A stretch of 31,889 nucleotides of DNA from GCA-002282575 sp964493995 (GTDB taxonomy: Bacteria; Pseudomonadota; Gammaproteobacteria; Thiomicrospirales; Thiomicrospiraceae). Below are positions 1-7,548 of the stretch, piece by piece. Position 1 is the stretch's first letter. Every line of letters begins with the position of its first letter. The stretch spans positions 1-31,889 of the forward strand of contig CAZBQD010000021.1 in NCBI GenBank assembly GCA_964493995.1, read 5' to 3'. The notes beneath the pieces are model-generated. The model did no database searches, had not been told where the DNA came from, and saw only the letters and a list, made by a program, of their open reading frames with translations. The position numbers were made by a program, and so were the translations under genes.

Positions 1-125
1 CGGTTATTGAAGCCATTACGGGCGCAGCTCACACCGGCAAAATTGGTGATGGTAAGATTTTTGTTACCGCACTAGAGCAGGTTATTCGTATTCGCACCGG
101 CGAAACAGACGAAGTGGCGCTCTAA
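1..125 (+). CDS. glnB: Nitrogen regulatory protein PII, C-terminal part (partial)
   Basis: This is the 3' end of a PII signal-transduction gene whose start lies outside the window. The frame begins at base 3 and gives 40 residues ending at TAA 123-125. The translation contains HTGKIGDGKIFV and IRIRTGETDEVAL, the conserved C-terminal signature (residues about 72-112) of GlnB/GlnK trimers. PII proteins sense 2-oxoglutarate and ATP/ADP and control glutamine synthetase, NtrB or AmtB. The uridylylated T-loop (Tyr51) is not in the window, so GlnB cannot be told from GlnK; no amtB follows on the right. It converges with the minus-strand gene that ends at 180. Confidence 0.9.
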   Translation, partial: VIEAITGAAHTGKIGDGKIFVTALEQVIRIRTGETDEVAL

Positions 126-137
126 CGAGTCAGACAT

Positions 138-163
138 CCAGCGCGTCTTAGCCGCCGCGCTGG
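138..163. terminator. GC-rich hairpin between convergent genes
   Basis: Bases 138-145 (CCAGCGCG) pair perfectly with 156-163 (CGCGCTGG) around a 10-nt loop. The hairpin lies between the PII gene (stop at 125) and the convergent gene ending at 180. No clear U-run follows on either strand, so it is a terminator-like structure rather than a textbook intrinsic terminator. Confidence 0.45.
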
Positions 164-179
164 GTGAAAACCGAGTCAA

Positions 180-755
180 TCAAAACAATTCAATATCGTC
201 GTCTTCTGCCGGTTGGTTTTTGCGTTCTTCCATACGCGCGCGCATCCGGTCTTTCATCACTTCGATGGCTTGCTCGCTGGTCAGGCCTTTGGTAAAGATT
301 AACTCGTACAACTCATACTCTTCACGCATAGCGGCATACTTCGCCATCTTCTCCAGAAAACGATTCCACGTCGCTTCATCAACCGTACGATCTTCATGCG
401 AAATAATATCAGACAGACTAGAAAGACTTTTTGAAACGTGTTGTAAGCGTTGACTCAGTTTGTCGTAAAACTGGAAAGCGACAATACTCGCCGTCACCTT
501 TTCCGACAACACCTGACTTTCTTGCAATAATCGTGCTTTGAGCTCGGCAATATCCTCAACCTCATCGTTCAGCACCGAATGATTGAGCCGATCTAACCCC
601 TCACGCATAAAGTTAAAGGTATCAATGAGGGTATCAATCGAATAACTCCCCTCGGTCATCGACAAGTCGATTTGTGCAATCGACAAATTCAATGCCATAA
701 TCGTCTGCGACAACTCTTTCCACTCTAATACATGCTTCACTTCAGCAACAGGCAT
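180..755 (-). CDS. Chemotaxis-associated protein, possibly a divergent CheZ-like CheY-P phosphatase
   Basis: A 191-residue, mostly helical, acidic protein with no signal peptide. The stretch FQFYDKLSQRLQHV (residues 94-107) sits in a long predicted helix and contains D98-x-x-x-Q102, the same spacing as the catalytic Asp and Gln of CheZ (DFQDLTGQ). Charged linker sequence follows, and the protein ends in DDIELF. CheZ also ends in a short acidic-hydrophobic peptide that docks on CheY. The next gene, cheD, ends in DIELF too, so the two products may share a docking partner. An AAGGA motif lies 10 nt before the ATG at 755. The phosphatase role is inferred from one motif, the tail and the neighbour; overall similarity to CheZ is low, and it may instead be an unnamed chemotaxis accessory protein. 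Confidence 0.55.
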   Translation of the reverse strand: MPVAEVKHVLEWKELSQTIMALNLSIAQIDLSMTEGSYSIDTLIDTFNFMREGLDRLNHSVLNDEVEDIAELKARLLQESQVLSEKVTASIVAFQFYDKLSQRLQHVSKSLSSLSDIISHEDRTVDEATWNRFLEKMAKYAAMREEYELYELIFTKGLTSEQAIEVMKDRMRARMEERKNQPAEDDDIELF

Positions 756-813
756 ACTCTCTCATTCCTTACCATTGGTTGTCTTTATTGTTATTATTAT
801 ACTCACTTAGCCC

Positions 814-1392
814 TTAAAAAAGTTCAATGTCGCCTTCGACCGGACGACTATCGACATTGCGGCGGTATTGCGTTTCTTGATCGACCAAGCCCTGCGCGTG
901 CATGGCATTGAGTTTACGCACACGAACACGTCCCGTGCTGGGGAAGTAAATCACCTTGCGTGGATAGATATCACCAATATCCTGCGAGACAATACGGAAA
1001 CCCTCGGTGTACAAATAATCAAAGGTAAAGCCGATATTATACCAACCCACATTGGTCATCTGACTCATAATCCGACCGCCGCCAAAAATCTTAAACTCTA
1101 AGCGTTTGCGTTGCGCTCCCAACTTCAACAGGTCATTAATCATGTTTTCCATGGCGTAGTTGCCATAACGATTGGCGTCGGCCAGTTCAGCGCGCAGACT
1201 GCTACTTTGCTTTTCCATCGGTAGCATAAAGTGGTTCATACCCCCGACACCGGCAACCGGATCGCGCACACAGGCAGCAATACAAGAACCTAATACCGTC
1301 TCAATCTTCTCATTTTGCTGAGTGACGTAAAATTCGCCCGGCAAAATTTTAATCGACATCAAATTGTCGCTAGGATCAATCGATTTTTGCAT
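814..1392 (-). CDS. cheD: Chemoreceptor glutamine deamidase CheD
   Basis: 192 residues. CheD deamidates specific glutamines of methyl-accepting chemotaxis proteins and, in some bacteria, cooperates with CheC. The family signature is plain: TVLGSC with the nucleophile Cys37, and GGMNHFMLP with His54, the 17-residue spacing typical of CheD. FKIFGGGRIM (about 101-110) matches the central conserved segment. The protein extends past the usual CheD core to a C-terminal tail ending in GDIELF, which the family does not need and which the downstream gene product shares. No other che genes are in view. The ATG at 1392 has only a weak ribosome-binding site; ATG 1359 is an alternative but would leave little before the core. 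Confidence 0.92.
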   Translation of the reverse strand: MQKSIDPSDNLMSIKILPGEFYVTQQNEKIETVLGSCIAACVRDPVAGVGGMNHFMLPMEKQSSSLRAELADANRYGNYAMENMINDLLKLGAQRKRLEFKIFGGGRIMSQMTNVGWYNIGFTFDYLYTEGFRIVSQDIGDIYPRKVIYFPSTGRVRVRKLNAMHAQGLVDQETQYRRNVDSRPVEGDIELF

Positions 1393-1422
1393 CTGTTCTA
1401 CTCATTGGCATGGTCCATTGAA

Positions 1423-1950
1423 TCAGCGTCTTGCCTTAAAAAATTGTCGCAACTGTGAGCTCGCATGTTCTGCCATTAACCCAGAATCTACCTGGCAACG
1501 ATGATTCAACTGCTCGCTTTGTAGCACGTTAAACACCGAACCCGCCGCCCCCGTTCTGGGTTCAGTGGTTGCGTAAACGACTCGCTGCACCCGTGCGTGA
1601 ATCATCGCGCCAGCACACATGGTACAGGGCTCCAGCGTGACATAAAGGGTGGCATTCACTAAGCGGTAGTTCTGAACTGCTTTTGCCGCTGCACGCAACG
1701 CCAGCATTTCAGCATGGGCTGTTGGATCGGATTGACTGATCGGTTGATTAAACGCCTCGCTCACACAGACACCATCAATCACCACCAGCGCACCCACGGG
1801 CACTTCACCCAAAGCTTCTGCCTGCTGAGCCAATGCCAATGCACGCTGCATCCAAAAAGCATCAACCCCCGCTTGATCTAACTCAAGGGGGGCTGATAAA
1901 CCAATCAACGATGACGCCACACCAGATGCCTGTTCAATCAACTCAGTCAT
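1423..1950 (-). CDS. tadA: tRNA-specific adenosine deaminase TadA
   Basis: TadA converts A34 to inosine in the anticodon of tRNA-Arg(ACG). The zinc-deaminase motifs are complete: PTAHAE (His ligand and proton-shuttling Glu) and PCTMCAGAMIHAR (two Cys ligands). GEVPVGA and NYRLVNATLYVTLEP are also family signatures. The reading frame opens at a TTG at 1986, but the ATG at 1950 gives a more usual length of 175 residues. Neither start has a good Shine-Dalgarno sequence, and even from 1950 the protein has about 30 residues before the conserved core. It follows guaA on the same strand, separated by an imperfect palindrome. Confidence 0.93.
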   Translation of the reverse strand: MTELIEQASGVASSLIGLSAPLELDQAGVDAFWMQRALALAQQAEALGEVPVGALVVIDGVCVSEAFNQPISQSDPTAHAEMLALRAAAKAVQNYRLVNATLYVTLEPCTMCAGAMIHARVQRVVYATTEPRTGAAGSVFNVLQSEQLNHRCQVDSGLMAEHASSQLRQFFKARR

Positions 1951-2004
1951 AAAACCGTCACGAGCAGACAAAATTGCTAGGCGCAAGGCGTGCAGAAAAA
2001 AGTG

Positions 2005-2130
2005 GTAGAGCGTTATGAGCCTTCAAGATTACGAGGCACAAGGGACGCAGCGTAAGGAGTGTAGATAAACTACATGACGCAACGCGAGTACCCGAAGTAA
2101 CAAAGTAAGATGAAGGCGTAATAGCTCTAC
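2005..2130. repeat. 126-bp imperfect palindrome, MITE/REP-like
   Basis: The two halves (2005-2065 and 2070-2130) are imperfect inverted copies. The outer ends match as GTAGAGC/GCTCTAC, followed inward by shared blocks such as CCTTCA and, at the apex, CTACA/TGTAG around ATAAA. The element fills the guaA-tadA gap, and its right end includes the guaA stop codon (2127-2129). It has no coding potential. The shape suggests a small non-autonomous mobile element or a large REP-type unit; transcribed, it would fold into one long hairpin between guaA and tadA. No second copy was seen in this window. Confidence 0.6.
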
Positions 2131-3710
2131 TCCCATTCGATGGTCGCAGGCGGCTTACTCGACACATCATAAACGACGCGTGAAATGCGCGGAATCTCGT
2201 TAATGATGCGTCCCGACACTTTTTCTAGCAACTCATAAGGCAAGTGCGCCCAACGAGCGGTCATGAAGTCGATGGTCTCCACCGCACGTAACGACACCAC
2301 GTAATCATAGCGACGGAAATCGCCTACTACTCCCACCGATTTTACAGGTAAGAAGACCACAAAAGCTTGCGATACCTTATCGTACCAACCGCTGTTGTGT
2401 AGTTCTTCGATGAAGATGTGATCCGCTAAACGCAAAATATCGGCATATTCCTGCTTAATCTCACCCAAAATACGTACACCCAACCCCGGTCCTGGGAAAG
2501 GATGACGATAAACCATGTTGTAGGGCAAGCCTAATTCAACACCCAGCTTACGCACTTCGTCTTTGAATAACTCGCGCAGAGGCTCGACCAACTTAAAGGC
2601 GAGATCATCAGGCAAGCCACCCACGTTGTGATGAGACTTAATGACCTTCGCCTTGCCGTTTTTTGTGCCGGCCGACTCAATCACATCGGGATAAATGGTA
2701 CCTTGCGCTAACCACTTAACCCCAGAAGCGGCCATTGCGCGCGCTTGCGCTTCGAATACGTTAATAAACTCACGACCAATGATTTTACGTTTCGCCTCGG
2801 GATCCGATTCACCTGCCAGCGCGGTCATAAACTGCTCTGTCGCATCAACCCGAATGACTTTAATGCCCATGTTTTGTGCAAACATCGCCATCACCGCATT
2901 ACCCTCTTGGTGACGCAATAACCCGTGATCGACGAAAACACAGGTGAGCTGATTGCCGATCGCTTTATGCAATAACGCCGCCACCACCGAGGAATCGACA
3001 CCACCCGACAAGCCCAACATCACTGCATCCGAACCCACCAATTCACGCACACGCGCAATCTGGTCGTCGATGATGTGCTTGGTATCCCATAATTTGGCGC
3101 AGCCACAGATATCAGCGACAAAGCGCTCTAAAATGCGACCACCTTGTTTAGAGTGGGTCACTTCGGGGTGGAACTGCACCGCATAAAAACGTCGATCTTC
3201 ATCGGCCATACCGGCAATGGGACAGGTATCGGTGCTGGCCATCAGCTTAAAGCCTTCGGGCATAGTCACCACTTGATCGCCATGACTCATCCACACATCC
3301 AACAAACCATGACCTTCGGGGGTTACTTCATCTTCAATGCCATTGAGCAAGCGCGTGTGACCACGCGCACGGACTTTGGCATGACCATATTCATGCGCAT
3401 CGGCTGGCTCAACTTGTCCACCCAGCTGTTGCGCCATGGTTTGCATACCATAGCAAATACCCAGTACCGGCACACCCAGCTCAAACACCGCTTGCGGCGC
3501 TTTAAGCGTGTCTTCCGCATAGGCCGATTCGGGCCCACCCGACAGAATAACCCCCTTAGCACCATAAGCACGAATAAAGGCATCATCCACATCACAGGGA
3601 TGAATTTCCGTAAACACCCCAATCTCGCGCACACGGCGGGCAATCAGTTGCGTGTATTGTGAACCAAAATCGAGAACGAGAATCTTATCGTCATGAATGT
3701 TTTGCGACAT
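2127..3710 (-). CDS. guaA: GMP synthase (glutamine-hydrolysing)
   Basis: Converts XMP, ATP and glutamine to GMP, the last step of guanine nucleotide synthesis. Domains in order: class I glutamine amidotransferase with nucleophile Cys86 in LGICYG and the His/Glu pair in QFHPEVTHS; ATP-pyrophosphatase domain with P-loop LSGGVDSSV; C-terminal dimerisation domain ending in KPPATIEWE as in E. coli. Three start codons are tandem (TTG 3716, ATG 3713, ATG 3710). The AGGA in TAAGGATTG lies 6 nt before ATG 3710, and this start puts the nucleophile at Cys86, as in E. coli, so I chose it (527 residues). The Shine-Dalgarno sequence overlaps the guaB stop codon, which indicates coupled translation. Confidence 0.97.
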   Translation of the reverse strand: MSQNIHDDKILVLDFGSQYTQLIARRVREIGVFTEIHPCDVDDAFIRAYGAKGVILSGGPESAYAEDTLKAPQAVFELGVPVLGICYGMQTMAQQLGGQVEPADAHEYGHAKVRARGHTRLLNGIEDEVTPEGHGLLDVWMSHGDQVVTMPEGFKLMASTDTCPIAGMADEDRRFYAVQFHPEVTHSKQGGRILERFVADICGCAKLWDTKHIIDDQIARVRELVGSDAVMLGLSGGVDSSVVAALLHKAIGNQLTCVFVDHGLLRHQEGNAVMAMFAQNMGIKVIRVDATEQFMTALAGESDPEAKRKIIGREFINVFEAQARAMAASGVKWLAQGTIYPDVIESAGTKNGKAKVIKSHHNVGGLPDDLAFKLVEPLRELFKDEVRKLGVELGLPYNMVYRHPFPGPGLGVRILGEIKQEYADILRLADHIFIEELHNSGWYDKVSQAFVVFLPVKSVGVVGDFRRYDYVVSLRAVETIDFMTARWAHLPYELLEKVSGRIINEIPRISRVVYDVSSKPPATIEWE

Positions 3711-3719
3711 CATCAATCC

Positions 3720-5180
3720 TTACACGCGGTAGTTAGGGGCTTCTTTGGTAATGGTGACATCATGCACATGACTCTCGACAATACCCGCATTGGTGATGCG
3801 CACAAAGAAAGGCTTGGTACGCATTTGTTCGATGGTCGCACAACCGGTATAACCCATACTGGCACGTAAGCCGCCCGACATTTGATGCAGAATGGGCGCT
3901 AAGGGGCCTTTGTAGGGCAAGCGACCTTCAATCCCTTCTGGGACGAGTTTATCTTCGGCATTCGTTGATTGGAAATAACGATCTGATGAGCCTTGCGTTT
4001 GTGCCATCGCACCTAACGACCCCATACCGCGATAATTTTTGTACGCACGACCTTGGTAGTATTCAATTTCACCCGGTGCTTCATCGGTACCAGCGAACAT
4101 CGAACCTAACATGACGCAATAAGCACCCGCCGCTAACGCCTTAGCGACGTCACCTGAGTAGCGAATACCGCCATCGGCAATTAACGGCACGCCAGTACCT
4201 TCTAGCGCCTTGGCGACATTCGCCACCGCTGAAATTTGCGGCACACCGACACCGGCAACGATACGTGTGGTACAAATCGAACCCGGGCCAATACCCACTT
4301 TAACCGCATCCGCGCCCGCTTCGACCAAGGCCAAAGCTGCTTCACCGGTAGCGATGTTACCGCCAATCACTTGCACTTGTGGGAAGTGATCTTTTACCCA
4401 ACGTACACGATCAATCACCCCTTGCGAGTGACCATGAGCCGTATCGACAATTAATACGTCAACACCCGCTTCGACCAGTGCGGCAACCCGAACATCCGTA
4501 CCCTCACCCGCACCAACAGCGGCGCCGACACGTAAACGACCTTGGTCGTCCTTACACGCGTTGGGGTATTCGCGCGCTTTGCGGATGTCTTTAACGGTAA
4601 TCATGCCACTCAGTTTGCCTTGCGCGTTCACCACCAATACGCGCTCGATGCGATGATGATGTAGCAAATCTAACACCTGTTCACGTGACGTGCCTTCTGG
4701 CACGGTGACCAATTTTTCTTTCGGCGTCATCACGGTTGAAACAGCAGCCGAGGTGTTTTTCTCGAAACGTAGGTCGCGCCCGGTAACAATACCCACTAAT
4801 TCACCATTATCCACCACAGGCATACCCGAAATATTGGCTTGTAAGGTAATGGCTTTCACTTCTGCAATGGTTGCGGTAGAAGAAACGGTAATGGGATCGC
4901 GAATGACACCACTTTCGTATTTTTTAACCTTGGCCACTTCAGAGGCTTGTTGTTGTACGGTCATGTTTTTGTGGATGATGCCAATACCACCCTCTTGCGC
5001 CAAAGCAATGGCCAAACGGGCTTCCGTCACCGTATCCATTGCTGCCGAAATAAAGGGCACATTCATGGTAATATTGAGTGTTAGCTGCGTCATTAAGCTC
5101 ACATCTTTCGGTAAAACCGTCGAATGGGCGGGTACGAGCAACACATCATCAAAAGTCAGAGCCTCTTCTAGAATTCGCAT
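3720..5180 (-). CDS. guaB: Inosine-5'-monophosphate dehydrogenase
   Basis: 486 residues, the normal length. Oxidises IMP to XMP with NAD+, the committed step to guanine nucleotides. A TIM-barrel catalytic domain is interrupted by a pair of CBS domains (about residues 93-200). The catalytic loop is GIGPGSICTTRIV with Cys303; the IMP phosphate-binding IADGGI, the flap region (YRGMGSLGAM) and RLPYKGPL are present. AGGTG lies 7 nt upstream of the ATG. First gene of a guaB-guaA operon; its promoter must lie in the 5181-5372 gap, which it shares with the divergent lipoprotein gene, but I could not place it with confidence. Confidence 0.98.
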   Translation of the reverse strand: MRILEEALTFDDVLLVPAHSTVLPKDVSLMTQLTLNITMNVPFISAAMDTVTEARLAIALAQEGGIGIIHKNMTVQQQASEVAKVKKYESGVIRDPITVSSTATIAEVKAITLQANISGMPVVDNGELVGIVTGRDLRFEKNTSAAVSTVMTPKEKLVTVPEGTSREQVLDLLHHHRIERVLVVNAQGKLSGMITVKDIRKAREYPNACKDDQGRLRVGAAVGAGEGTDVRVAALVEAGVDVLIVDTAHGHSQGVIDRVRWVKDHFPQVQVIGGNIATGEAALALVEAGADAVKVGIGPGSICTTRIVAGVGVPQISAVANVAKALEGTGVPLIADGGIRYSGDVAKALAAGAYCVMLGSMFAGTDEAPGEIEYYQGRAYKNYRGMGSLGAMAQTQGSSDRYFQSTNAEDKLVPEGIEGRLPYKGPLAPILHQMSGGLRASMGYTGCATIEQMRTKPFFVRITNAGIVESHVHDVTITKEAPNYRV

Positions 5181-5282
5181 ATGGGTTCACCTAATTAATT
5201 ATGATTATGACGTGATAAAAAACTTTTTCTGCCTGCGAGGTCAATCTACCGTAAAATAACATCTGTTATTTGTATTTAGGGT

Positions 5283-5313
5283 TTGCATGCATTCATGTTG
5301 ACCATTATATAAT
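5283..5313 (+). promoter_or_regulatory. Candidate promoter of the lipoprotein gene
   Basis: A perfect -10 hexamer TATAAT (5308-5313) lies 60 nt upstream of the lipoprotein start. The best -35 is TTGCAT (5283-5288), with a long 19-nt spacer, so the -35 assignment is weak. The rest of the 5181-5372 gap is AT-rich and divergent. Confidence 0.4.
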
Positions 5314-5372
5314 TCAACACGCTTCTGGGCAAATTGCCTGGTAAGACCAACCCTCTCACCGGAGAAAAGATA

Positions 5373-5771
5373 ATGACAAAAACGCTCACATTAACAACAC
5401 TTCTATCTCTTGCGCTGCTAACTGGCTGTGCAACCACTGGTGACGTTGCTCAAGGTACAGGTAACGCAGCATTCGACGAAGCCGCTAAAGTAGCCATGGA
5501 AAAAAATGCCAAAGCGATGAAAGCTGGCTATGCGTGGACTTCGGCTGGTGTTAAAACCAAGTACGACCCCAAAACAGAAGCGGGTAAAGCTTACAAAGAA
5601 AGTGGCCGCAAACTCACGCTTGTCGATGTGGCTTTGTTTGAAGGCGAACAAGCCTTGAAAAAAGGCGACGAAAAAACAGCGATGAAAAAAGTGAAAGAAG
5701 CCAACGATTTGGCTGATGCCCAGTTAGCGCAACAAGCGACCAGCAGCGATTACAAAATCCTGTGGAAATAA
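5373..5771 (+). CDS. Small outer-membrane-type lipoprotein, weakly SoxXA-binding-protein-like
   Basis: 132 residues from ATG 5373, chosen because GGAG lies 8 nt upstream and because it gives a proper lipoprotein signal peptide; the frame is open further upstream. The lipobox is LLTG-C19, followed by Ala-Thr, so an outer-membrane fate is likely. The mature part is small, Lys/Ala-rich and helical, with AGYAWTSAG, GEQALKKGDEKTAMKKVKEA and AQLAQQ. This pattern (an aromatic 'GY.W' motif, then a Lys/Ala helix pair ending in Q-rich sequence) recalls the SoxK/SoxXA-binding lipoproteins of sulfur oxidisers, but that is a recollection of family style, not a demonstrated match. It is monocistronic, with its own terminator downstream, and unrelated to its neighbours. 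Confidence 0.7.
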   Translation: MTKTLTLTTLLSLALLTGCATTGDVAQGTGNAAFDEAAKVAMEKNAKAMKAGYAWTSAGVKTKYDPKTEAGKAYKESGRKLTLVDVALFEGEQALKKGDEKTAMKKVKEANDLADAQLAQQATSSDYKILWK

Positions 5772-5814
5772 GCTGATTTGCCTAACCTCTGTCACGCATG
5801 GTAAATGAGTGACT

Positions 5815-5847
5815 TAAAAAAGCCCGCAAAATTCGCGGGCTTTTTTT
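5815..5847. terminator. Bidirectional intrinsic terminator
   Basis: AGCCCGC (5821-5827) pairs with GCGGGCT (5835-5841) across a 7-nt loop, with a T-run to 5847 on the plus strand and an A-run (5816-5821) on the left that becomes a U-run on the minus strand. It serves the lipoprotein gene (stop at 5771) and the convergent arsB (stop at 5888). Confidence 0.9.
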
Positions 5848-5887
5848 GTTTTAACTTATTGATAAAGAAACATTTTGAGACACGCCC

Positions 5888-7144
5888 CTATCTAAACGCT
5901 AAGGGCAATAGCGCCAGCAACAATACCGGTGGTGTGACCACCAAGCCGACTTTCATATAATCAACCCAACCAATATGCACGCCTTTTTTATCGAGCACAT
6001 GCAACCAGAGCAAGGTAGCCAGTGAGCCAATCGGCGTCATTTTCGGGCCAAGATTGCAACCCAGCAAATTCGCGTAAGCCAGCAACTCGTTACCCGTTTG
6101 GGCAATGGCAATATCCATCAGCATCACCGTCGGCATATTATTCATCACCGAACTGATGGCAGCGGCCATAAAGCCTGTCACTAGCACGGCCGTTACTTGT
6201 CCTTGATCGATCGCCCAATGTAATACCGTTGCAATCTGGTCGGTGAAGCCAGCATTTTTTAGGCCAAACACCACCACATACAAGCCAATACTGAACCACA
6301 CCACTTGCCATGGCGCTGTTTTCAAAGTCAATCCAACCCGCGCTGCTTTCATGCTCGCAGCCAGCAACAGAAACACCACACCACCACCCAGCGCAAATAT
6401 CGACACAGGCAAACCATAAGCATCGCCAATGCCATAACCGACCAACAGCAATACGAGGAAGCCCCAACTCAACTTAAATAGTAGCGGATTTTTAATCACC
6501 GATAGGGGTTCGGGCAAACCCGTTAACGATACCTGTTTGGGTATAGCCTTGCGGAAAAAGAGATACAGCACGCCTATCGATGCCACAATCGACACCAAAT
6601 TAGGCAACCACATGGCACGAGCATATTCCCAAAAACCAATAGCAAAATAGCCAGCGGTAACAATATTGGTTAAGTTGGAAATAATGAGTGGATTAGAGGC
6701 AGAATCGGCAATAAAACCTCCTGCCAGTAAAAAGGCAAAAATCGCTTTGGGATCAAGCTTAAGCAAGCGCATTTTCGCTAATAAAATCGGCGTTAAAATC
6801 AGTGCTGCACCATCATTGGCAAACAAAGCCGACACTGCCGACCCCAGTAGCAATACGAGCACAAACAATCGTACCCCACTACCCCCACTGGCACGAATAA
6901 TATGTAATGCCGCCCATTCAAAAAAACCGATTTCATCCAACACCATCGACAGCAAAATAATACCGATGAACGCCAGTGTGGCATCCCAGACAATATCGGT
7001 AACGCTGAACACATCGTCAATCGACACCACCCCTAAGGCCAGCGCTACCACCGCACCTGCGACGGCACTGGTGCCAATTTTTAAGCCTTTGGGCTGCCAA
7101 ATAATGAGCACCAGCGTCAGAATAAAAATAATTAGGGCGAGCAT
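5888..7144 (-). CDS. arsB: Arsenite efflux transporter ArsB
   Basis: 418 residues of hydrophobic, multi-spanning inner-membrane protein of the ArsB/NhaD superfamily that exports arsenite (and antimonite) using the proton gradient. It matches E. coli ArsB along its length: IIWQPKGL, DEIGFFEWAALH, SALFANDGAALILTPI, GFIADSASNPLIISNL, SSVMNNMPTVM and GPKMTPIGSLATLLWLHVL. Its ATG abuts the arsC stop codon (TAA-ATG), so translation is coupled. Last gene of the arsenic operon, followed by the terminator at 5815-5847. No arsA is present, so export is by ArsB alone. Confidence 0.97.
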   Translation of the reverse strand: MLALIIFILTLVLIIWQPKGLKIGTSAVAGAVVALALGVVSIDDVFSVTDIVWDATLAFIGIILLSMVLDEIGFFEWAALHIIRASGGSGVRLFVLVLLLGSAVSALFANDGAALILTPILLAKMRLLKLDPKAIFAFLLAGGFIADSASNPLIISNLTNIVTAGYFAIGFWEYARAMWLPNLVSIVASIGVLYLFFRKAIPKQVSLTGLPEPLSVIKNPLLFKLSWGFLVLLLVGYGIGDAYGLPVSIFALGGGVVFLLLAASMKAARVGLTLKTAPWQVVWFSIGLYVVVFGLKNAGFTDQIATVLHWAIDQGQVTAVLVTGFMAAAISSVMNNMPTVMLMDIAIAQTGNELLAYANLLGCNLGPKMTPIGSLATLLWLHVLDKKGVHIGWVDYMKVGLVVTPPVLLLALLPLAFR

Positions 7145-7546
7145 TTAGGCAAACACCTGCTCGCCATCTTCTTTGGTAAATTCACCAAAATACGGATTGG
7201 GTAATAACGCTAACACCAACTCAGACGGACGACATAAACGCGTCCCTTTAGGCGACACCACAAACGGACGGTTAATCAAAATCGGATGTTTGAGCATCCA
7301 ATCCAGTAATTCGTCATCGGTTAAGCTGGCGTTATCGAGTTGATTGTCGGTGTATTCGGCAACATTAGTGCGCATCGCCTCACGCACCGTTAAACCAGCC
7401 GCCTGAATCATGGCGGTCAACATGGCTTTAGTAGGCGGGGTTTGCAGATACTCAATGACCATCGGCGTTTCGCCACTGGCTTGAATCATCGCTAGGGTGT
7501 TGCGTGATGTGCCGCAGTTTGGATTGTGATAAATGGTGATGCTCAT
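7145..7546 (-). CDS. arsC: Arsenate reductase, glutaredoxin-coupled
   Basis: 133 residues, the usual length for the E. coli R773-type ArsC. Reduces arsenate to arsenite with glutaredoxin and glutathione. The catalytic Cys11 lies in HNPNCGTSRNTL; the three arsenate-binding arginines are R59, R93 (HPILINRPF) and R106 (GTRLCRPSE). The product arsenite is substrate for ArsB, encoded directly downstream. Only 2 nt separate it from the upstream metallo-beta-lactamase-fold gene, which shows that all four genes form one transcription unit. Confidence 0.97.
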   Translation of the reverse strand: MSITIYHNPNCGTSRNTLAMIQASGETPMVIEYLQTPPTKAMLTAMIQAAGLTVREAMRTNVAEYTDNQLDNASLTDDELLDWMLKHPILINRPFVVSPKGTRLCRPSELVLALLPNPYFGEFTKEDGEQVFA

Positions 7547-7548
7547 GA

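Noticed and set aside
3144..3662. 172-codon plus-strand frame inside guaA
   Set aside because: Antisense shadow of guaA with no ribosome-binding site and no domain pattern.
4690..5259. 189-codon plus-strand frame opposite the start of guaB
   Set aside because: Shadow of guaB; its content is low-complexity Ser/Thr/Val-rich translation with no family features.
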